NCBI GenBank assembly: GCA_946699065.1 | Contig: CAMPDV010000216.1 | Coordinates: forward strand, 1-64,000 | Direction of reading: 5' to 3' | DNA length: 64,000 nt | Source: Loxodes magnus | Lineage: Eukaryota; Ciliophora; Karyorelictea; Loxodida; Loxodidae | In this document: positions 1 to 14,410 of the stretch, in pieces | How the letters are laid out: every line of letters begins with the position of its first letter | Numbering within the stretch: the stretch's first letter is position 1 | The notes under the pieces: model-generated | What the model was told of the DNA's origin: nothing | Database searches by the model: none | The model's input: the letters and a program-made list of their open reading frames with translations, nothing else | Translations under genes and position numbers: made by a program

Positions 1-3000
1 CTTAAAACTGAAATTCTACCTTCTTTTCTTACTTTAATTCTTCACTTTTAAAAATACTTAATACTTCTCAAAGCTAATACTTAAAACTGAAATTCTACCT
101 TCTTTTCTTACTTTACTTCTTCACTTTTCTAAATACTTATTATTTCTCAAAGCATACTTCTTAAAACTGAAATTCTACCTTTTTTTCTTACTTTACTTCT
201 TCACTTTTCTAAATACTTATTACTTCTCAAAGCATACTCCTTAAAACTGAAATTATATCTTCTTTTCTTACTTTACTTCTTCACTTTTCTAAATACTTAA
301 TACTTCTCAAAGCATACTCCTTAAAACTGAAATTCTACATTCTTTTCTTACTTTACATCTTCACTTTTCTAAATACTTAATACTTCTCAAAGCTTACTCC
401 TTAAAACTGAAATTTTACCTTCTTTTCTTACTTCACTTCTTCACTTTTCTAAATACTTATTACTTCTCAAAGCTTACTCCTTAAAACTGAATCTCTACCT
501 TCTTTTCTTACTTTACTTCTTCACTTTTCTAAATACTTATTACTTCACAAAAATTCTACCTTCTTTTCTTACTTTACTTCTTCACTTTTCTAAATACTTA
601 TTACATCTCAAAGCTTACTCCTTAAAACTGAAATTTTACCTTCTTTTCTTACTTTACATCTTCACTTTTCTAAATACTTAATACTTCTCAAAGCTTACTC
701 CTTAAAACTGAAATTTTACCTTCTTTTCTTACTTCACTTCTTCACTTTTCTAAATACTTATTACTTCTCAAAGCTTACTCCTTAAAACTGAATCTCTACC
801 TTCTTTTCTTACTTTACTTCTTCACTTTTCTAAATACTTACTACTTCACAAAGCATACTCCTTAAAACTGAAATTCTACCTTCTTTTCTTACTTTACTTC
901 TTCACTTTTCTAAATACTTAATACTTCTCAAAGCATACTCCTTAAAACTGAAATTCTACATTCTTTTCTTACTTTACATCTTCACTTTTCTAAATACTTA
1001 ATACTTCTCAAAGCTTACTCCTTAAAACTGAAATTTTACCTTCTTTTCTTACTTCACTTCTTCACTTTTCTAAATACTTATTACTTCTCAAAGCTTACTC
1101 CTTAAAACTGAATCTCTACCTTCTTTTCTTACTTTACTTCTTCACTTTTCTAAATACTTATTACTTCACAAAGCATACTCCTTAAAACTGAATCTCTATC
1201 TTCTTTTCTTACTTTACTTCTTCACTTTTCTAAATACTTAATACTTCTCAAAGCATACTCCTTAAAACTGAATCTCTACCTTCTTTTCTTACTTTACTTC
1301 TTCACTTTTCTAAATACTTAATACTTCTCAAAGCATACTCCTTAAAACTGAATCTCTACCTTCTTTTCTTACTTTACTTCTTCACTTTTCTAAATACTTA
1401 TTACTTCACAAAGCATACTCCTTAAAACTGAATCTCTATCTTCTTTTCTTACTTTACTTCTTCACTTTTCTAAATACTTAATACTTCTCAAAGCATACTC
1501 CTTAAAACTGAATCTCTACCTTCTTTTCTTACTTTACTTCTTCACTTTTCTAAATACTTACTTATTACTTCTCAAAGCATACTCCTTAAAACTGAAATTC
1601 TACCTTCTTTTCTTACTTTACTTCTTCACTTTTAAAAATACTTAATACTTCTCAAAGCTAATACTTAAAACTGAAATTCTACCTTCTTTTCTTACTTTAA
1701 TTCTTCACTTTTAAAAATACTTAATACTTCTCAAAGCTAATACTTAAAACTGAAATTCTACCTTCTTTTCTTACTTTACTTCTTCACTTTTCTAAATACT
1801 TATTATTTCTCAAAGCATACTTCTTAAAACTGAAATTCTACCTTTTTTTCTTACTTTACTTCTTCACTTTTCTAAATACTTATTACTTCACAAAGCATAC
1901 TCCTTAAAACTGAAATTCTACCTTCTTTTCTTACTTTACTTCTTCACTTTTCTAAATACTTATTACATCTCAAAGCTTACTCCTTAAAACTGAAATTCTA
2001 CCTTTTTTTCTTACTTTACTTCTTCACTTTTCTAAATACTTATTACTTCTCAAAGCATACTCCTTAAAACTGAATCTCTACCTTCTTTTCTTACTTTACA
2101 TCTTCACTTTTCTAAATACTTAATACTTCTCAAAGCTTACTCCTTAAAACTGAAATTTTACCTTCTTTTCTTACTTCACTTCTTCACTTTTCTAAATACT
2201 TATTACTTCTCAAAGCTTACTCCTTAAAACTGAATCTCTACCTTCTTTTCTTACTTTACTTCTTCACTTTTCTAAATACTTATTACTTCACAAAGCATAC
2301 TCCTTAAAACTGAATCTCTATCTTCTTTTCTTACTTTACTTCTTCACTTTTCTAAATACTTAATACTTCTCAAAGCATACTCCTTAAAACTGAAATTCTA
2401 CATTCTTTTCTTACTTCACTTCTTCACTTTTCTAAATACTTATTACTTCACAAAGCATACTCCTTAAAACTGAAATTCTACCTTCTTTTCTTACTTTACT
2501 TCTTCACTTTTCTAAATACTTAATACTTCTCAAAGCATACTCCTTAAAACTGAATCTCTACCTTCTTTTCTTACTTTACTTCTTCACTTTTCTAAATACT
2601 TATTACTTCACAAAGCATACTCCTTAAAACTGAAATTCTATCTTCTTTTCTTACTTTACTTCTTCACTTTTCTAAATACTTAATACTTCTCAAAGCTAAT
2701 ACTTAAAACTGAAATTCTACCTTCTTTTCTTACTTTACTTCTTCACTTTTCTAAATACTTATTACTTCACAAAGCATACTCCTTAAAACTGAATCTCTAT
2801 CTTCTTTTCTTACTTTACTTCTTCACTTTTCTAAATACTTATTACATCTCAAAGCATACTTCTTAAAACTGAAATTCTACCTTCTTTTCTTACTTTACTT
2901 CTTCACTTTTAAAAATACTTACTACTTCACAAAGCATACTCCTTAAAACTGAAATTCTACCTTCTTTTCTTACTTTACTTCTTCACTTTTCTAAATACTT

Positions 3001-6000
3001 ATTACTTCTCAAAGCATACTCCTTAAAACTGAAATTCTACATTCTTTTCTTACTTCACTTCTTCACTTTTCTAAATACTTATTACTTCACAAAGCATACT
3101 CCTTAAAACTGAAATTCTACCTTCTTTTCTTACTTTACTTCTTCACTTTTCTAAATACTTAATATTTCTCAACGCACACTCTTTAAAACTGAAATTCTAC
3201 CTTCTTTTCTTACTTTACTTCTTCACTTTTCTAAATACTTATTACATCTCAAAATACTCCTTAAAACTGAAATTCTACCTTCTTTTCTTACTTTACTTCT
3301 TCACTTTTCTAAATACTTATTACATCTCAAAGCTTACTCCTTAAAACTGAAATTCTACCTTTTTTTCTTACTTTACTTCTTCACTTTTCTAAATACTTAT
3401 TACTTCTCAAAGCATACTCCTTAAAACTGAAATTCTATCTTTTTTTCTTACTTTACTTCTTCACTTTTCTAAATACTTATTACATCTCAAAGCTTACTCC
3501 TTAAAACTGAAATTTTACCTTCTTTTCTTACTTTACTTCTTCACTTTTCAAAATACTTATTATTTCTCAAAGCATACTTCTTAAAACTGAAATTCTACCT
3601 TTTTTTCTTACTTTACTTCTTCACTTTTCTAAATACTTATTACTTCTCAAAGCTAATACTTAAAACTGAAATTCTACCTTCTTTTCTTACTTTACTTCTT
3701 CACTTTTCTAAATACTTATTACTTCTCAAAGCATACTCCTTAAAACTGAAATTCTACCTTCTTTTCTTACTTTACTTCTTCACTTTTCTAAATACTTAAT
3801 ACTTCTCAAAGCATACTCCTTAAAACTGAAATTCTATCTTCTTTTCTTACTTTACTTCTTCACTTTTCTAAATACTTATTACATCTCAAAGCTTACTCCT
3901 TAAAACTGAAATTTTACCTTCTTTTCTTACTTTACATCTTCACTTTTCTAAATACTTATACTTCTACTTCTAAAAGCTCAAAGCATACTCCTTAAAACTG
4001 AAATTTTACCTTCTTTTCTTACTTTACATCTTCACTTTTCTAAATACTTATTACTTCTCAAAGCATACTCAAAGCTTTACTTCTTACTCCTTAAAACTGA
4101 AATTCTACCTTCTTTTCTTACTTTACTTCTTCACTTTTCTAAATACTTACTTTACTTCTTCACTTTTCTAAATACTTATTATCTTCTCAAAGAATCTCTA
4201 CCTTCTTTTCTTACTTTACTTCTTCACTTTTCTAAATACTTATTACATACTTCTTAAAACTGAAATTCTACCTTCTTTTCTTACTTTAATTCTTCACTTT
4301 TAACTTTTCTAAATACTTAATACTTCTCAAAGCTAATACTTAAAACTGAAATTCTACCTTCTTTTCTTACTTTACTTCTTCACTTTTCTAAATACTTATT
4401 ACTTCTCAAAGCATACTCCTTAAAACTGAAATCTCTATCTTCTTTTCTTACTTTACTTCTTCACTTTTCTAAATACTTATTACATCTCAAAGCTTACTCC
4501 TTAAAACTGAAATTCTACCTTCTTTTCTTACTTTACTTCTTCACTTTTCTAAATACTTAATACTTCTCAAAGCATACTCCTTAAAAAATTCTACCTTCTT
4601 TTCTTACTTTACTTCTTCACTTTTCTAAATACTTATTACTCACAAAGCATACTCCTTAAAACTGAATTTACCTTCTTTTCTTACTTTACTTCTTCACTTT
4701 TCAAAATACTTATTATTTCTCAAAGCATACTTCTTAAAACTGAAATTCTACCTTCTTTTCTTACTTTAATTCTTCACTTTTAAAAATACTTAATACTTCT
4801 CAAAGCTAATACTTAAAACTGAAATTCTACCTTCTTTTCTTACTTTACTTCTTCACTTTTCTAAATACTTATTATTTCTCAAAGCATACTCCTTAAAACT
4901 GAAATTCTACCTTTTTTTCTTACTTTACTTCTTCACTTTTCTAAATACTTATTACTTCTCAAAGCATACTCCTTAAAACTGAAATTCTACCTTCTTTTCT
5001 TACTTTACTTCTTCACTTTTCTAAATACTTATTACTTCTCAAAGCATACTCCTTAAAACTGAAATTCTACCTTCTTTTCTTACTTTACTTCTTCACTTTT
5101 CTAAATACTTATTACTTCTCAAAGCATACTCCTTAAAACTGAAATTCTACCTTCTTTTCTTACTTTACTTCTTCACTTTTCTAAATACTTATTACTTCTC
5201 AAAGCATACTCCTTAAAACTGAAATTCTACCTTCTTTTCTTACTTTACATCTTCACTTTTCTAAATACTTAATACTTCTCAAAGCTTACTCCTTAAAACT
5301 GAAATTTTACCTTCTTTTCTTACTTCACTTCTTCACTTTTCTAAATACTTATTACTTCTCAAAGCATACTCCTTAAAACTGAATCTCTACCTTCTTTTCT
5401 TACTTTACTTCTTCACTTTTCTAAATACTTATTACTTCACAAAGCATACTCCTTAAAACTGAATCTCTATCTTCTTTTCTTACTTTACTTCTTCACTTTT
5501 CTAAATACTTAATACTTCTCAAAGCATACTCCTTAAAACTGAAATTCTACCTTCTTTTCTTACTTTACTTCTTCACTTTTCTAAATACTTATTATTTCTC
5601 AAAGCATACTCCTTAAAACTGAAATTCTACCTTCTTTTCTTACTTTACTTCTTCACTTTTAAAAATACTTAATACTTCTCAAAGCTAATACTTAAAACTG
5701 AAATTCTACCTTCTTTTCTTACTTTACTTCTTCACTTTTCTAAATACTTATTATTTCTCAAAGCTTACTCCTTAAAACTGAAATTCTATCTTCTTTTCTT
5801 ACTTTACTTCTTCACTTTTCTAAATACTTAATACTTCTCAAAGCTAATACTTAAAACTGAAATTCTACCTTCTTTTCTTACTTTACTTCTTCACTTTTCT
5901 AAATACTTATTACTTCACAAAGCATACTCCTTAAAACTGAATCTCTATCTTCTTTTCTTACTTTACTTCTTCACTTTTCTAAATACTTATTACATCTCAA

Positions 6001-9000
6001 AGCATACTTCTTAAAACTGAAATTCTACCTTCTTTTCTTACTTTACTTCTTCACTTTTAAAAATACTTACTACTTCACAAAGCATACTCCTTAAAACTGA
6101 AATTCTACCTTCTTTTCTTACTTTACTTCTTCACTTTTCTAAATACTTAATACTTCTCAAAGCATACTCCTTAAAACTGAAATTCTACATTCTTTTCTTA
6201 CTTCACTTCTTCACTTTTCTAAATACTTATTACTTCACAAAGCATACTCCTTAAAACTGAAATTCTACCTTCTTTTCTTACTTTACTTCTTCACTTTTCT
6301 AAATACTTAATATTTCTCAACGCACACTCTTTAAAACTGAAATTCTACCTTCTTTTCTTACTTTACTTCTTCACTTTTCTAAATACTTATTACATCTCAA
6401 AGCTTACTCCTTAAAACTGAAATTCTACCTTCTTTTCTTACTTTACTTCTTCACTTTTCTAAATACTTACTTCTTTTCTTACTTTACTTCTTCACTTTTC
6501 TAAATACTTATTACATCTCAAAGCTTACTCCTTAAAACTGAAATTCTACCTTTTTTTCTTACTTTACTTCTTCACTTTTCTAAATACTTATTACTTCTCA
6601 AAGCTAATACTTAAAACTGAAATTCTATCTTTTTTTCTTACTTTACTTCTTCACTTTTCTAAATACTTATTACATCTCAAAGCTTACTCCTTAAAACTGA
6701 AATTTTACCTTCTTTTCTTACTTTACTTCTTCACTTTTCAAAATACTTATTATTTCTCAAAGCATACTTCTTAAAACTGAAATTCTACCTTCTTTTCTTA
6801 CTTTAATTCTTCACTTTTAAAAATACTGAATACTTCTCAAAGCTAATACTTAAAACTGAAATTCTACCTTCTTTTCTTACTTTACTTCTTCACTTTTCTA
6901 AATACTTATTATTTCTCAAAGCATACTTCTTAAAACTGAAATTCTACCTTTTTTTCTTACTTTACTTCTTCACTTTTCTAAATACTTATTACTTCTCAAA
7001 GCTAATACTTAAAACTGAAATTCTACCTTCTTTTCTTACTTTACTTCTTCACTTTTCTAAATACTTATTACTTCTCAAAGCATACTCCTTAAAACTGAAA
7101 TTCTACCTTCTTTTCTTACTTTACTTCTTCACTTTTCTAAATACTTAATACTTCTCAAAGCATACTCCTTAAAACTGAAATTCTATCTTCTTTTCTTACT
7201 TTACTTCTTCACTTTTCTAAATACTTATTACATCTCAAAGCTTACTCCTTAAAACTGAAATTTTACCTTCTTTTCTTACTTTACATCTTCACTTTTCTAA
7301 ATACTTAATACTTCTCAAAGCTTACTCCTTAAAACTGAAATTTTACCTTCTTTTCTTACTTTACATCTTCACTTTTCTAAATACTTATTACATCTCAAAG
7401 CATACTCCTTAAAACTGAAATTTTACCTTCTTTTCTTACTTTACATCTTCACTTTTCTAAATACTTATTAATACTTCTCAAAGCATACTCCTTAAAACTG
7501 AAATTCTACCTTCTTTTCTTACTTTACATCTTCACTTTTAAAAATATTTATTACTTAACAATGCATACTCTTTAAAACTGAAATTCTACCTTCTTTTCTT
7601 ACTTTACTTCTTCACTTTTCTAAATACTTAATACTTCTCAAAGCATACTCCTTAAAACTGAAATTCTACCTTCTTTTCTTACTTTACTTCTTCACTTTTC
7701 TAAATACTTATTACATCTCAAAGCATACTCCTTAAAACTGAAATTCTACCTTCTTTTCTTACTTTACTTCTTCACTTTTCTAAATACTTGGTACTTCTCA
7801 AAGCATACTCCTTAAAACTGAAATTCTACCTTCTTTTCTTACTTTACATCTTCACTTTTCTAAATACTTATTATTTCTCAAAGCATACTCCTTAAAACTG
7901 AAATTCTACCTTCTTTTCTTACTTTACTTCTTCACTTTTCTAAATACTTAATACTTCTCAAAGCATACTCCTTAAAACTGAAATTCTATCTTCTTTTCTT
8001 ACTTTACTTCTTCACTTTTCTAAATACTTATTACTTCACAAAGCATACTCCTTAAAACTGAAATTCTACCTTCTTTTCTTACTTTACATCTTCACTTTTC
8101 TAAATACTTACTACTTCACAAAGCATACTCCTTTAAACTGAAATTCTACCTTCTTTTCTTACTTTACTTCTTCACTTTTCTAAATACTTACTACTTAACA
8201 AAGCATACTCTTTAAAACTGAAATTCTATCTTCTTTTCTTACTTTACTTCTTCACTTTTCTAAATACTTATTATTTCTCAAAGCACACTCTTTAAAACTG
8301 AAATTCTACCTTCTTTTCTTACTTTACTTCTTCACTTTTAAAAATACTTAAAACTTCTCAAAGCATACTCCTTAAATCGAAAATTCTATCTTATTTTCTT
8401 ACTTTACTTCTTCACTTTTCTAAATACTTAATACTTCTCAAAGCATACTCCTTAAAACTGAAATTCTATCTTCTTTTCTTACTTTACTTCTTCACTTTTC
8501 TAAATACTTACTACTTCACAAAGCATACTCCTTAAAACTGAATCTCTATCTTCTTTTCTTACTTTACTTCTTCACTTTTCTAAATACTTAATACTTCTCA
8601 AAGCATACTCCTTAAAACTGAATCTCTATCTTCTTTTCTTACTTTACTTCTTCACTTTTAAAAATACTTAATACTTCTCAAAGCATACTCCTTAAAACTG
8701 AAATTCTTCCTTCTTTTCTTACTTTACTTCTTCACTTTTCTAAATACTTAATACTTCTCAAAGCATACTCCTTAAAACTGAAATTCTACCTTCTTTTCTT
8801 ACTTTACTTCTTCACTTTTCTAAATACTTATCACTTCACAAAGCATACTCCTTAAAACTGAAATTCTATCTTCTTTTCTTACTTTACATCTTCACTTTTC
8901 TAAATACTTATTATTTCTCAAAGCATACTCCTTAAAACTGAAATTCTACCTTCTTTTCTTACTTTACTTCTTCACTTTTCTAAATACTTAATACTTCTCA

Positions 9001-12000
9001 AAGCATACTCCTTAAAACTGAAATTCTATCTTCTTTTCTTACTTTACTTCTTCACTTTTCTAAATACTTAATACTTCTCAAAGCATACTCCTTAAAACTG
9101 AAATTCTACCTTCTTTTCTTACTTTATATCTTCACTTTTCTAAATACTTATTACATCTCAAAGCATACTCCTTAAAACTGAAATTCTACCTTCTTTTCTT
9201 ACTTTATATCTTCACTTTTCTAAATACTTAATACTTCTCAAAGCATACTCCTTAAAACTGAAATTCTACCTTCTTTTCTTACTTTACTTCTTCACTTTTC
9301 TAAATACTTAATACTTCTCAAAGCATACTCCTTAAAACTGAAATTCTATCTTCTTTTCTTACTTTACTTCTTCACTTTTCTAAATACTTATTACTTCACA
9401 AAGCACACTCCTTAAAACTGAAATTCTACCTTCTTTTCTTACTTTATATCTTCACTTTTCTAAATACTTAATACTTCTCAAAGCATACTCCTTAAAACTG
9501 AAATTCTACCTTCTTTTCTTACTTTACTTCTTCACTTTTCTAAATACTTATTACATCTCAAAGCATACTCCTTAAAACTGAAATTCTATCTTCTTTTCTT
9601 ACTTTATATCTTCACTTTTCTAAATACTTAATACTTCTCAAAGCATACTCCTTAAAACTGAAATTCTACCTTCTTTTCTTACTTTACTTCTTCACTTTTC
9701 TAAATACTTAATACTTCTCAAAGCATACTCCTTAAAACTGAAATTCTATCTTCTTTTCTTACTTTACTTCTTCACTTTTCTAAATACTTAATACTTCACA
9801 AAGCATACTCCTTTAAACTGAAATTCTATCTTCTTTTCTTACTTTACTTCTTCACTTTTCTAAATACTTATTACTTCACAAAGCATACTCCTTAAAACTG
9901 AAATTCTACCTTCTTTTCTTACTTTACTTCTTCAATTTTCTAAATACTTATTACTTCTCAAAGCATACTCCTTAAAACTGAAATTCTACCTTCTTTTCTT
10001 ACTTTATATCTTCACTTTTCTAAATACTTAATACTTCTCAAAGCATACTCCTTAAAACTGAAATTCTACCTTCTTTTCTTACTTTATATCTTCACTTTTC
10101 TATATACTTAATACATCTCAAAGCATACTCTTTAAAACTGAAATTCTACCTTCTTTTCTTACTTTACTTCTTCACTTTTCTAAATACTTATTATTTCTCA
10201 AAGCATACTCCTTAAAACTGAAATTCTACCTTCTTTTCTTACTTTACTTCTTCACTTTTCTAAATACTTATTACATCTCAAAGCACACTCCTTAAAACTG
10301 AAATTCTATCTTCTTTTCTTACTTTACTTCTTCACTTTTCTAAATACTTAATACTTCACAAAGCATACTCCTTAAAACTGAAATTCTACCTTCTTTTCTT
10401 ACTTTACTTCTTCACTTTTCTAAATACTTATTACTTCACAAAGCATACTCCTTAAAACTGAAATTCTATCTTCTTTTCTTACTTTACATCTTCACTTTTC
10501 TAAATACTTAATACTTCTCAAAGCTTACTCCTTAAAACTGAAATTCTACCTTCTTTTCTTACTTTATATCTTCACTTTTCTAAATACTTAATACTTCACA
10601 AAGCATACTCCTTAAAACTGAAATTCTATCTTCTTTTCTTACTTTACTTCTTCACTTTTCTAAATACTTAATACTTCACAAAGCATACTCCTTAAAACTG
10701 AAATTCTATCTTCTTTTCTTACTTTATATCTTCACTTTTCTAAATACTTATTACTTCACAAAGCATACTCCTTAAAACTGAAATTCTATCTTCTTTTCTT
10801 ACTTTACTTCTTCACTTTTCTAAATACTTAATACTTCTCAAAGCATACTCCTTAAAACTGAAATTCTATCTTCTTTTCTTACTTTATATCTTCACTTTTC
10901 TAAATACTTATTACTTCACAAAGCATACTCCTTAAAACTGAAATTCTATCTTCTTTTCTTACTTTACTTCTTCACTTTTCTAAATACTTATTATTTCTCA
11001 AAGCACACTCCTTAAAACTGAAATTCTACCTTCTTTTCTTACTTTACTTCTTCACTTTTCTAAATACTTATTACTTCTCAAAGCATACTCCTTAAAACTG
11101 AAATTCTACCTTCTTTTCTTACTTTACTTCTTCACTTTTCTAAATACTTAATACTTCTCAAAGCATACTCCTTAAAACTGAAATTCTATCTTCTTTTCTT
11201 ACTTTACTTCTTCACTTTTCTAAATACTTATTACTTCACAAAGCACACTCCTTAAAACTGAAATTCTACCTTCTTTTCTTACTTTATATCTTCACTTTTC
11301 TAAATACTTAATACTTCTCAAAGCATACTCCTTAAAACTGAAATTCTACCTTCTTTTCTTACTTTACTTCTTCACTTTTCTAAATACTTATTACATCTCA
11401 AAGCATACTCCTTAAAACTGAAATTCTATCTTCTTTTCTTACTTTATATCTTCACTTTTCTAAATACTTAATACTTCTCAAAGCATACTCCTTAAAACTG
11501 AAATTCTACCTTCTTTTCTTACTTTACTTCTTCACTTTTCTAAATACTTAATACTTCTCAAAGCACACTCTTTAAAACTGAAATTCTACCTTCTTTTCTT
11601 ACTTTACTTCTTCACTTTTCTAAATACTTATTACTTCTCAAAGCATACTCCTTAAAACTGAAATTCTACCTTCTTTTCTTACTTTATATCTTCACTTTTC
11701 TAAATACTTAATACTTCTCAAAGCATACTCCTTAAAACTGAAATTCTACCTTCTTTTCTTACTTTACTTCTTCACTTTTCTAAATACTTATTACATCTCA
11801 AAGCATACTCCTTAAAACTGAAATTCTACCTTCTTTTCTTACTTTACATCTTCATTTTTAAAAATACTTATTACTTCTCAAAGCATACTCCTTAAAACTG
11901 AAATTTTACCTTCTTTTCTTACTTTACATCTTCACTTTTAAAAATACTTATTACTTCACAAAGCTTACTCCTTAAAACTGAAATTCTATCTTCTTTTCTT

Positions 12001-12573
12001 ACTTTACTTCTTCACTTTTCTAAATACTTAATACTTCTCAAAGCATACTCCTTAAAACTGAAATTCTACCTTCTTTTCTTACTTTACTTCTTCACTTTTC
12101 TAAATACTTATTACTTCTCAAAGCATACTCCTTAAAACTGAAATTCTACCTTCTTTTCTTACTTTACTTCTTCACTTTTCTAAATACTTAATACTTCACA
12201 AAGCATACTCCTTAAAACTGAAATTTTACCTTCTTTTCTTACTTTACATCTTCACTTTTAAAAATACTTATTACTTCACAAAGCTTACTCCTTAAAACTG
12301 AAATTCTATCTTCTTTTCTTACTTTACTTCTTCACTTTTTAAATACTTATTACTTCACAAAGCACACTCCTTAAAACTGAAATTCTACCTTCTTTTCTTA
12401 CTTTACTTCTTCACTTTTTAAATACTTATTACTTCACAAAGCACACTCCTTAAAACTGAAATTCTACCTTCTTTTCTTACTTTACTTCTTCACTTTTCTA
12501 AATACTTATTACTTCACAAAGCATACTCCTTAAAACTGAAATTCTATCTTCTTTTCTTACTTTAATTCTTCAC
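1..12573. repeat. 80-bp tandem satellite array (left edge of window)
   Basis: About 157 tandem copies of an 80-bp unit, already in progress at base 1 and ending near 12573. Each unit opens with CTTAAAACTGAA, continues through pyrimidine tracts such as TTCTTTTCTTACTTTACTTC, and closes with CTCAAAGCATACTC. On the given strand the unit has roughly 20 C and only 2 G, an extreme strand asymmetry. Common variants are GAATCTCTA for GAAATTCTA, TTCACAAAGC for TTCTCAAAGC, and TTAAAAATAC for TTCTAAATAC. The first 7.5 kb contains truncated units and phase slips (for example 3950-4330, 4590-4670, 6465-6480), whereas 7571-12291 holds 59 units with exact 80-bp spacing. There is no gene in it: both strands carry frequent TGA and the array has no codon structure. 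Confidence 0.98.
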
Positions 12574-12824
12574 TTATTAATTGATTTATATTTTTTTATT
12601 TTTATCACACAACAGTTTTTTTTTTCTTAATTACATTAGCTTTTCAATCTAATTTTTTTTTCTTTCTTATTTATTTTATATTTCAAATCTCATATAAAAT
12701 CGTTATATTTAATTCTTTTGTGTCTTTTTTCTGTGGGCATTCAAAATATTTCTTTTTTTTCTTATTATTTAGATTTAAACTTATTGAGTTTTAACTGCAA
12801 CTTCTTGTAATTTACGATCCAACA
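12574..12824. other. AT-rich junction after the satellite
   Basis: Sequence with T-runs that separates the end of the 80-bp array from the decayed SINE copy. I see no gene, RNA or repeat in it. Confidence 0.6.
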
Positions 12825-13066
12825 CTTCCTTCATGGGATATCGTACTTTCTTTTATATTTTGAAAATCAGCTGCCATTGAGTACCATTGTTAAATGCAGC
12901 CATGCTTAAAGCTTCTACCTGGATTGGATACTCAAAAGGATGTCATACCATTTCAAAGTTTTACTTTTCCACGGACTTTCTCACTTCAGGATAATTACTT
13001 TTTTTATCCATAAAACCAGAAAGTATGGATCAGATGTTAAATCTCGCTCCCACCATATTTTGACAT
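12825..13066 (-). mobile_element. Old, degenerate copy of the SINE-like element
   Basis: Read on the given strand, blocks appear in the same order as in the minus-oriented copy at 53170-53480: CATGGGATATC, then CAGCTGCC with a downstream CCATTG, then GCAGCCATGCTTAAAGC, a GGATACTCAAAAGGA block, CTTTCTCACTTCAGGA, the almost perfectly kept ATCCATAAAACCAGAAAGT, and CGCTCCCACCATATTTTGA. Spacing is conserved but identity is far lower than among the three fresh copies. This is therefore an older insertion of the same family or of a diverged subfamily. I see no target-site duplication. An 87-codon standard-code ORF overlapping its end is incidental. Confidence 0.65.
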
Positions 13067-13389
13067 CATATCTTACCTTTCTTAGCATACTTTTATTTCT
13101 TTTATTTTATCATTATTTTGAAATATTTCATCTAGTAGATTATATTTTGTTTTTTTTGTATTTCGATTCTATTAATTTTTTTAATATATATTTCTCTATA
13201 TGAGATCTTTTGTTAAATTTTTTTTTAAATTGTTTCTATTTTTTTTTTTTACTTTTTAGAAGTTTTGATATCGTTTTTCTTCGTTTTCGAAAACTATAAA
13301 TAACATAAATTAGTTAATAAAGTATTTTTATTTTATTTTATTTTAGATAATCCATTAATTTTTACTATGTTTTAGCATTTTTTTAAACC

Positions 13390-14410
13390 CAAAATTTTTT
13401 CTTCTTTGTTCCGTCCCAAATTCTCCTGTAGAACTAAACTCTTAAGCCAAAATTGCATTTTCACTTTTTTCATTTTGCAAGCATTTTAGTTTAAAAAATT
13501 TTAAAGTTTATTTCGTCCGAAAAAGGTTTTGTAGTTTAAAAAGCTTAGAAAAAAACAAAATTATATTTTTCACAATGTAAGGATGAACATGATTTTTTCT
13601 ACTTTTATTAACTCTAAAAATCAAAAACGATTTTCATTACCCAAAAATCAAAAAAATTATCACAACCGAATTCAAAAAAATTTAACACTACCCAAAATCA
13701 AAACATTTCGAAACCAAAATCGAAAATTTTATCCTCAATTTTTATATTCTCATTTTTTTTCAAAACACTTTTTTATTTTTAAACTTTTTTGAAAATTTGT
13801 TCCTTTCTGACCTTTATCTATCACGATTTCCCCCAGTTTGTTCCGTCTGAAAAAAGTCTTGCAGTGTAAAAAGCTGAGCAAAAAAACAAAAATAAAATTT
13901 TCACGATTTAATACATTAAATACTCTTATTCGCCTTTCATTTAGCTCTAAAAAATCAAAAAAAATACCAAAACCCATTTTTAAAATTTTTATTACACACC
14001 AAAATTGAAAATTTTCAAGTCAAATAAAAACAAAAACTTGCAAAACCAAAACTTAAATCTTCAAAACCAAAATACATAATCAAAAATTTTAAAAAACCAA
14101 AATCAAAAATTTTAAAATCCAATATCCAAACTTTCAAATCCCAATTCAAAAAATTTTAAAACCCTAAATCAAAAATTTTCAAAACCAAAATCAAAAAAAT
14201 CGAAACCAATATCAAAAAAAATAATCAAAATTTTTTTATTCCCATTTTTTAAAAACCCTTTTTTACTTTAAAATTTTTTCTTAAAAAAAATTATTCCTTT
14301 CTGACCCTCTACTTATCCCGAAATACCCCAGCTTGTTCCGTCCCAACTCAGCCCTATAGTGTAAAACGCTGAGCAAAAAAAGGCTTTAGCGTTTTTCACG
14401 ATTTCTGGGC
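13390..14410. repeat. Degenerate large direct repeats (about 330-500 bp spacing)
   Basis: The block TTTGTTCCGTCTGAAAAAAG followed by GCAGTGTAAAAAGCTGAGCA and a poly-A/TTTCACGATT segment occurs at about 13508, 13839 and 14336 in diverged forms; a partial start (TTGTTCCGTCCCAAATTC) lies near 13407. Before two of them comes a matching TTCCTTTCTGACC(N)TATC(N)CGA segment (about 13800 and 14297). Between them are simple (C)CAAAATCAAAAATTTT runs. These are decayed copies of one larger unit with no recognisable coding content. Short standard-code ORFs here (13583-13792 plus, 13750-13977 minus) fall in low-complexity sequence and are rejected. Confidence 0.6.

Noticed and set aside
1..12573. 80-bp array as telomeric or subtelomeric repeat
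   Set aside because: The unit bears no resemblance to ciliate telomere repeats (CCCCAA/CCCCAAA types), and no such repeat appears in the window.
12940..13203. 87-residue ORF
   Set aside because: It lies partly in the decayed SINE and partly in a T-rich tract; hydrophobic low-complexity product only.
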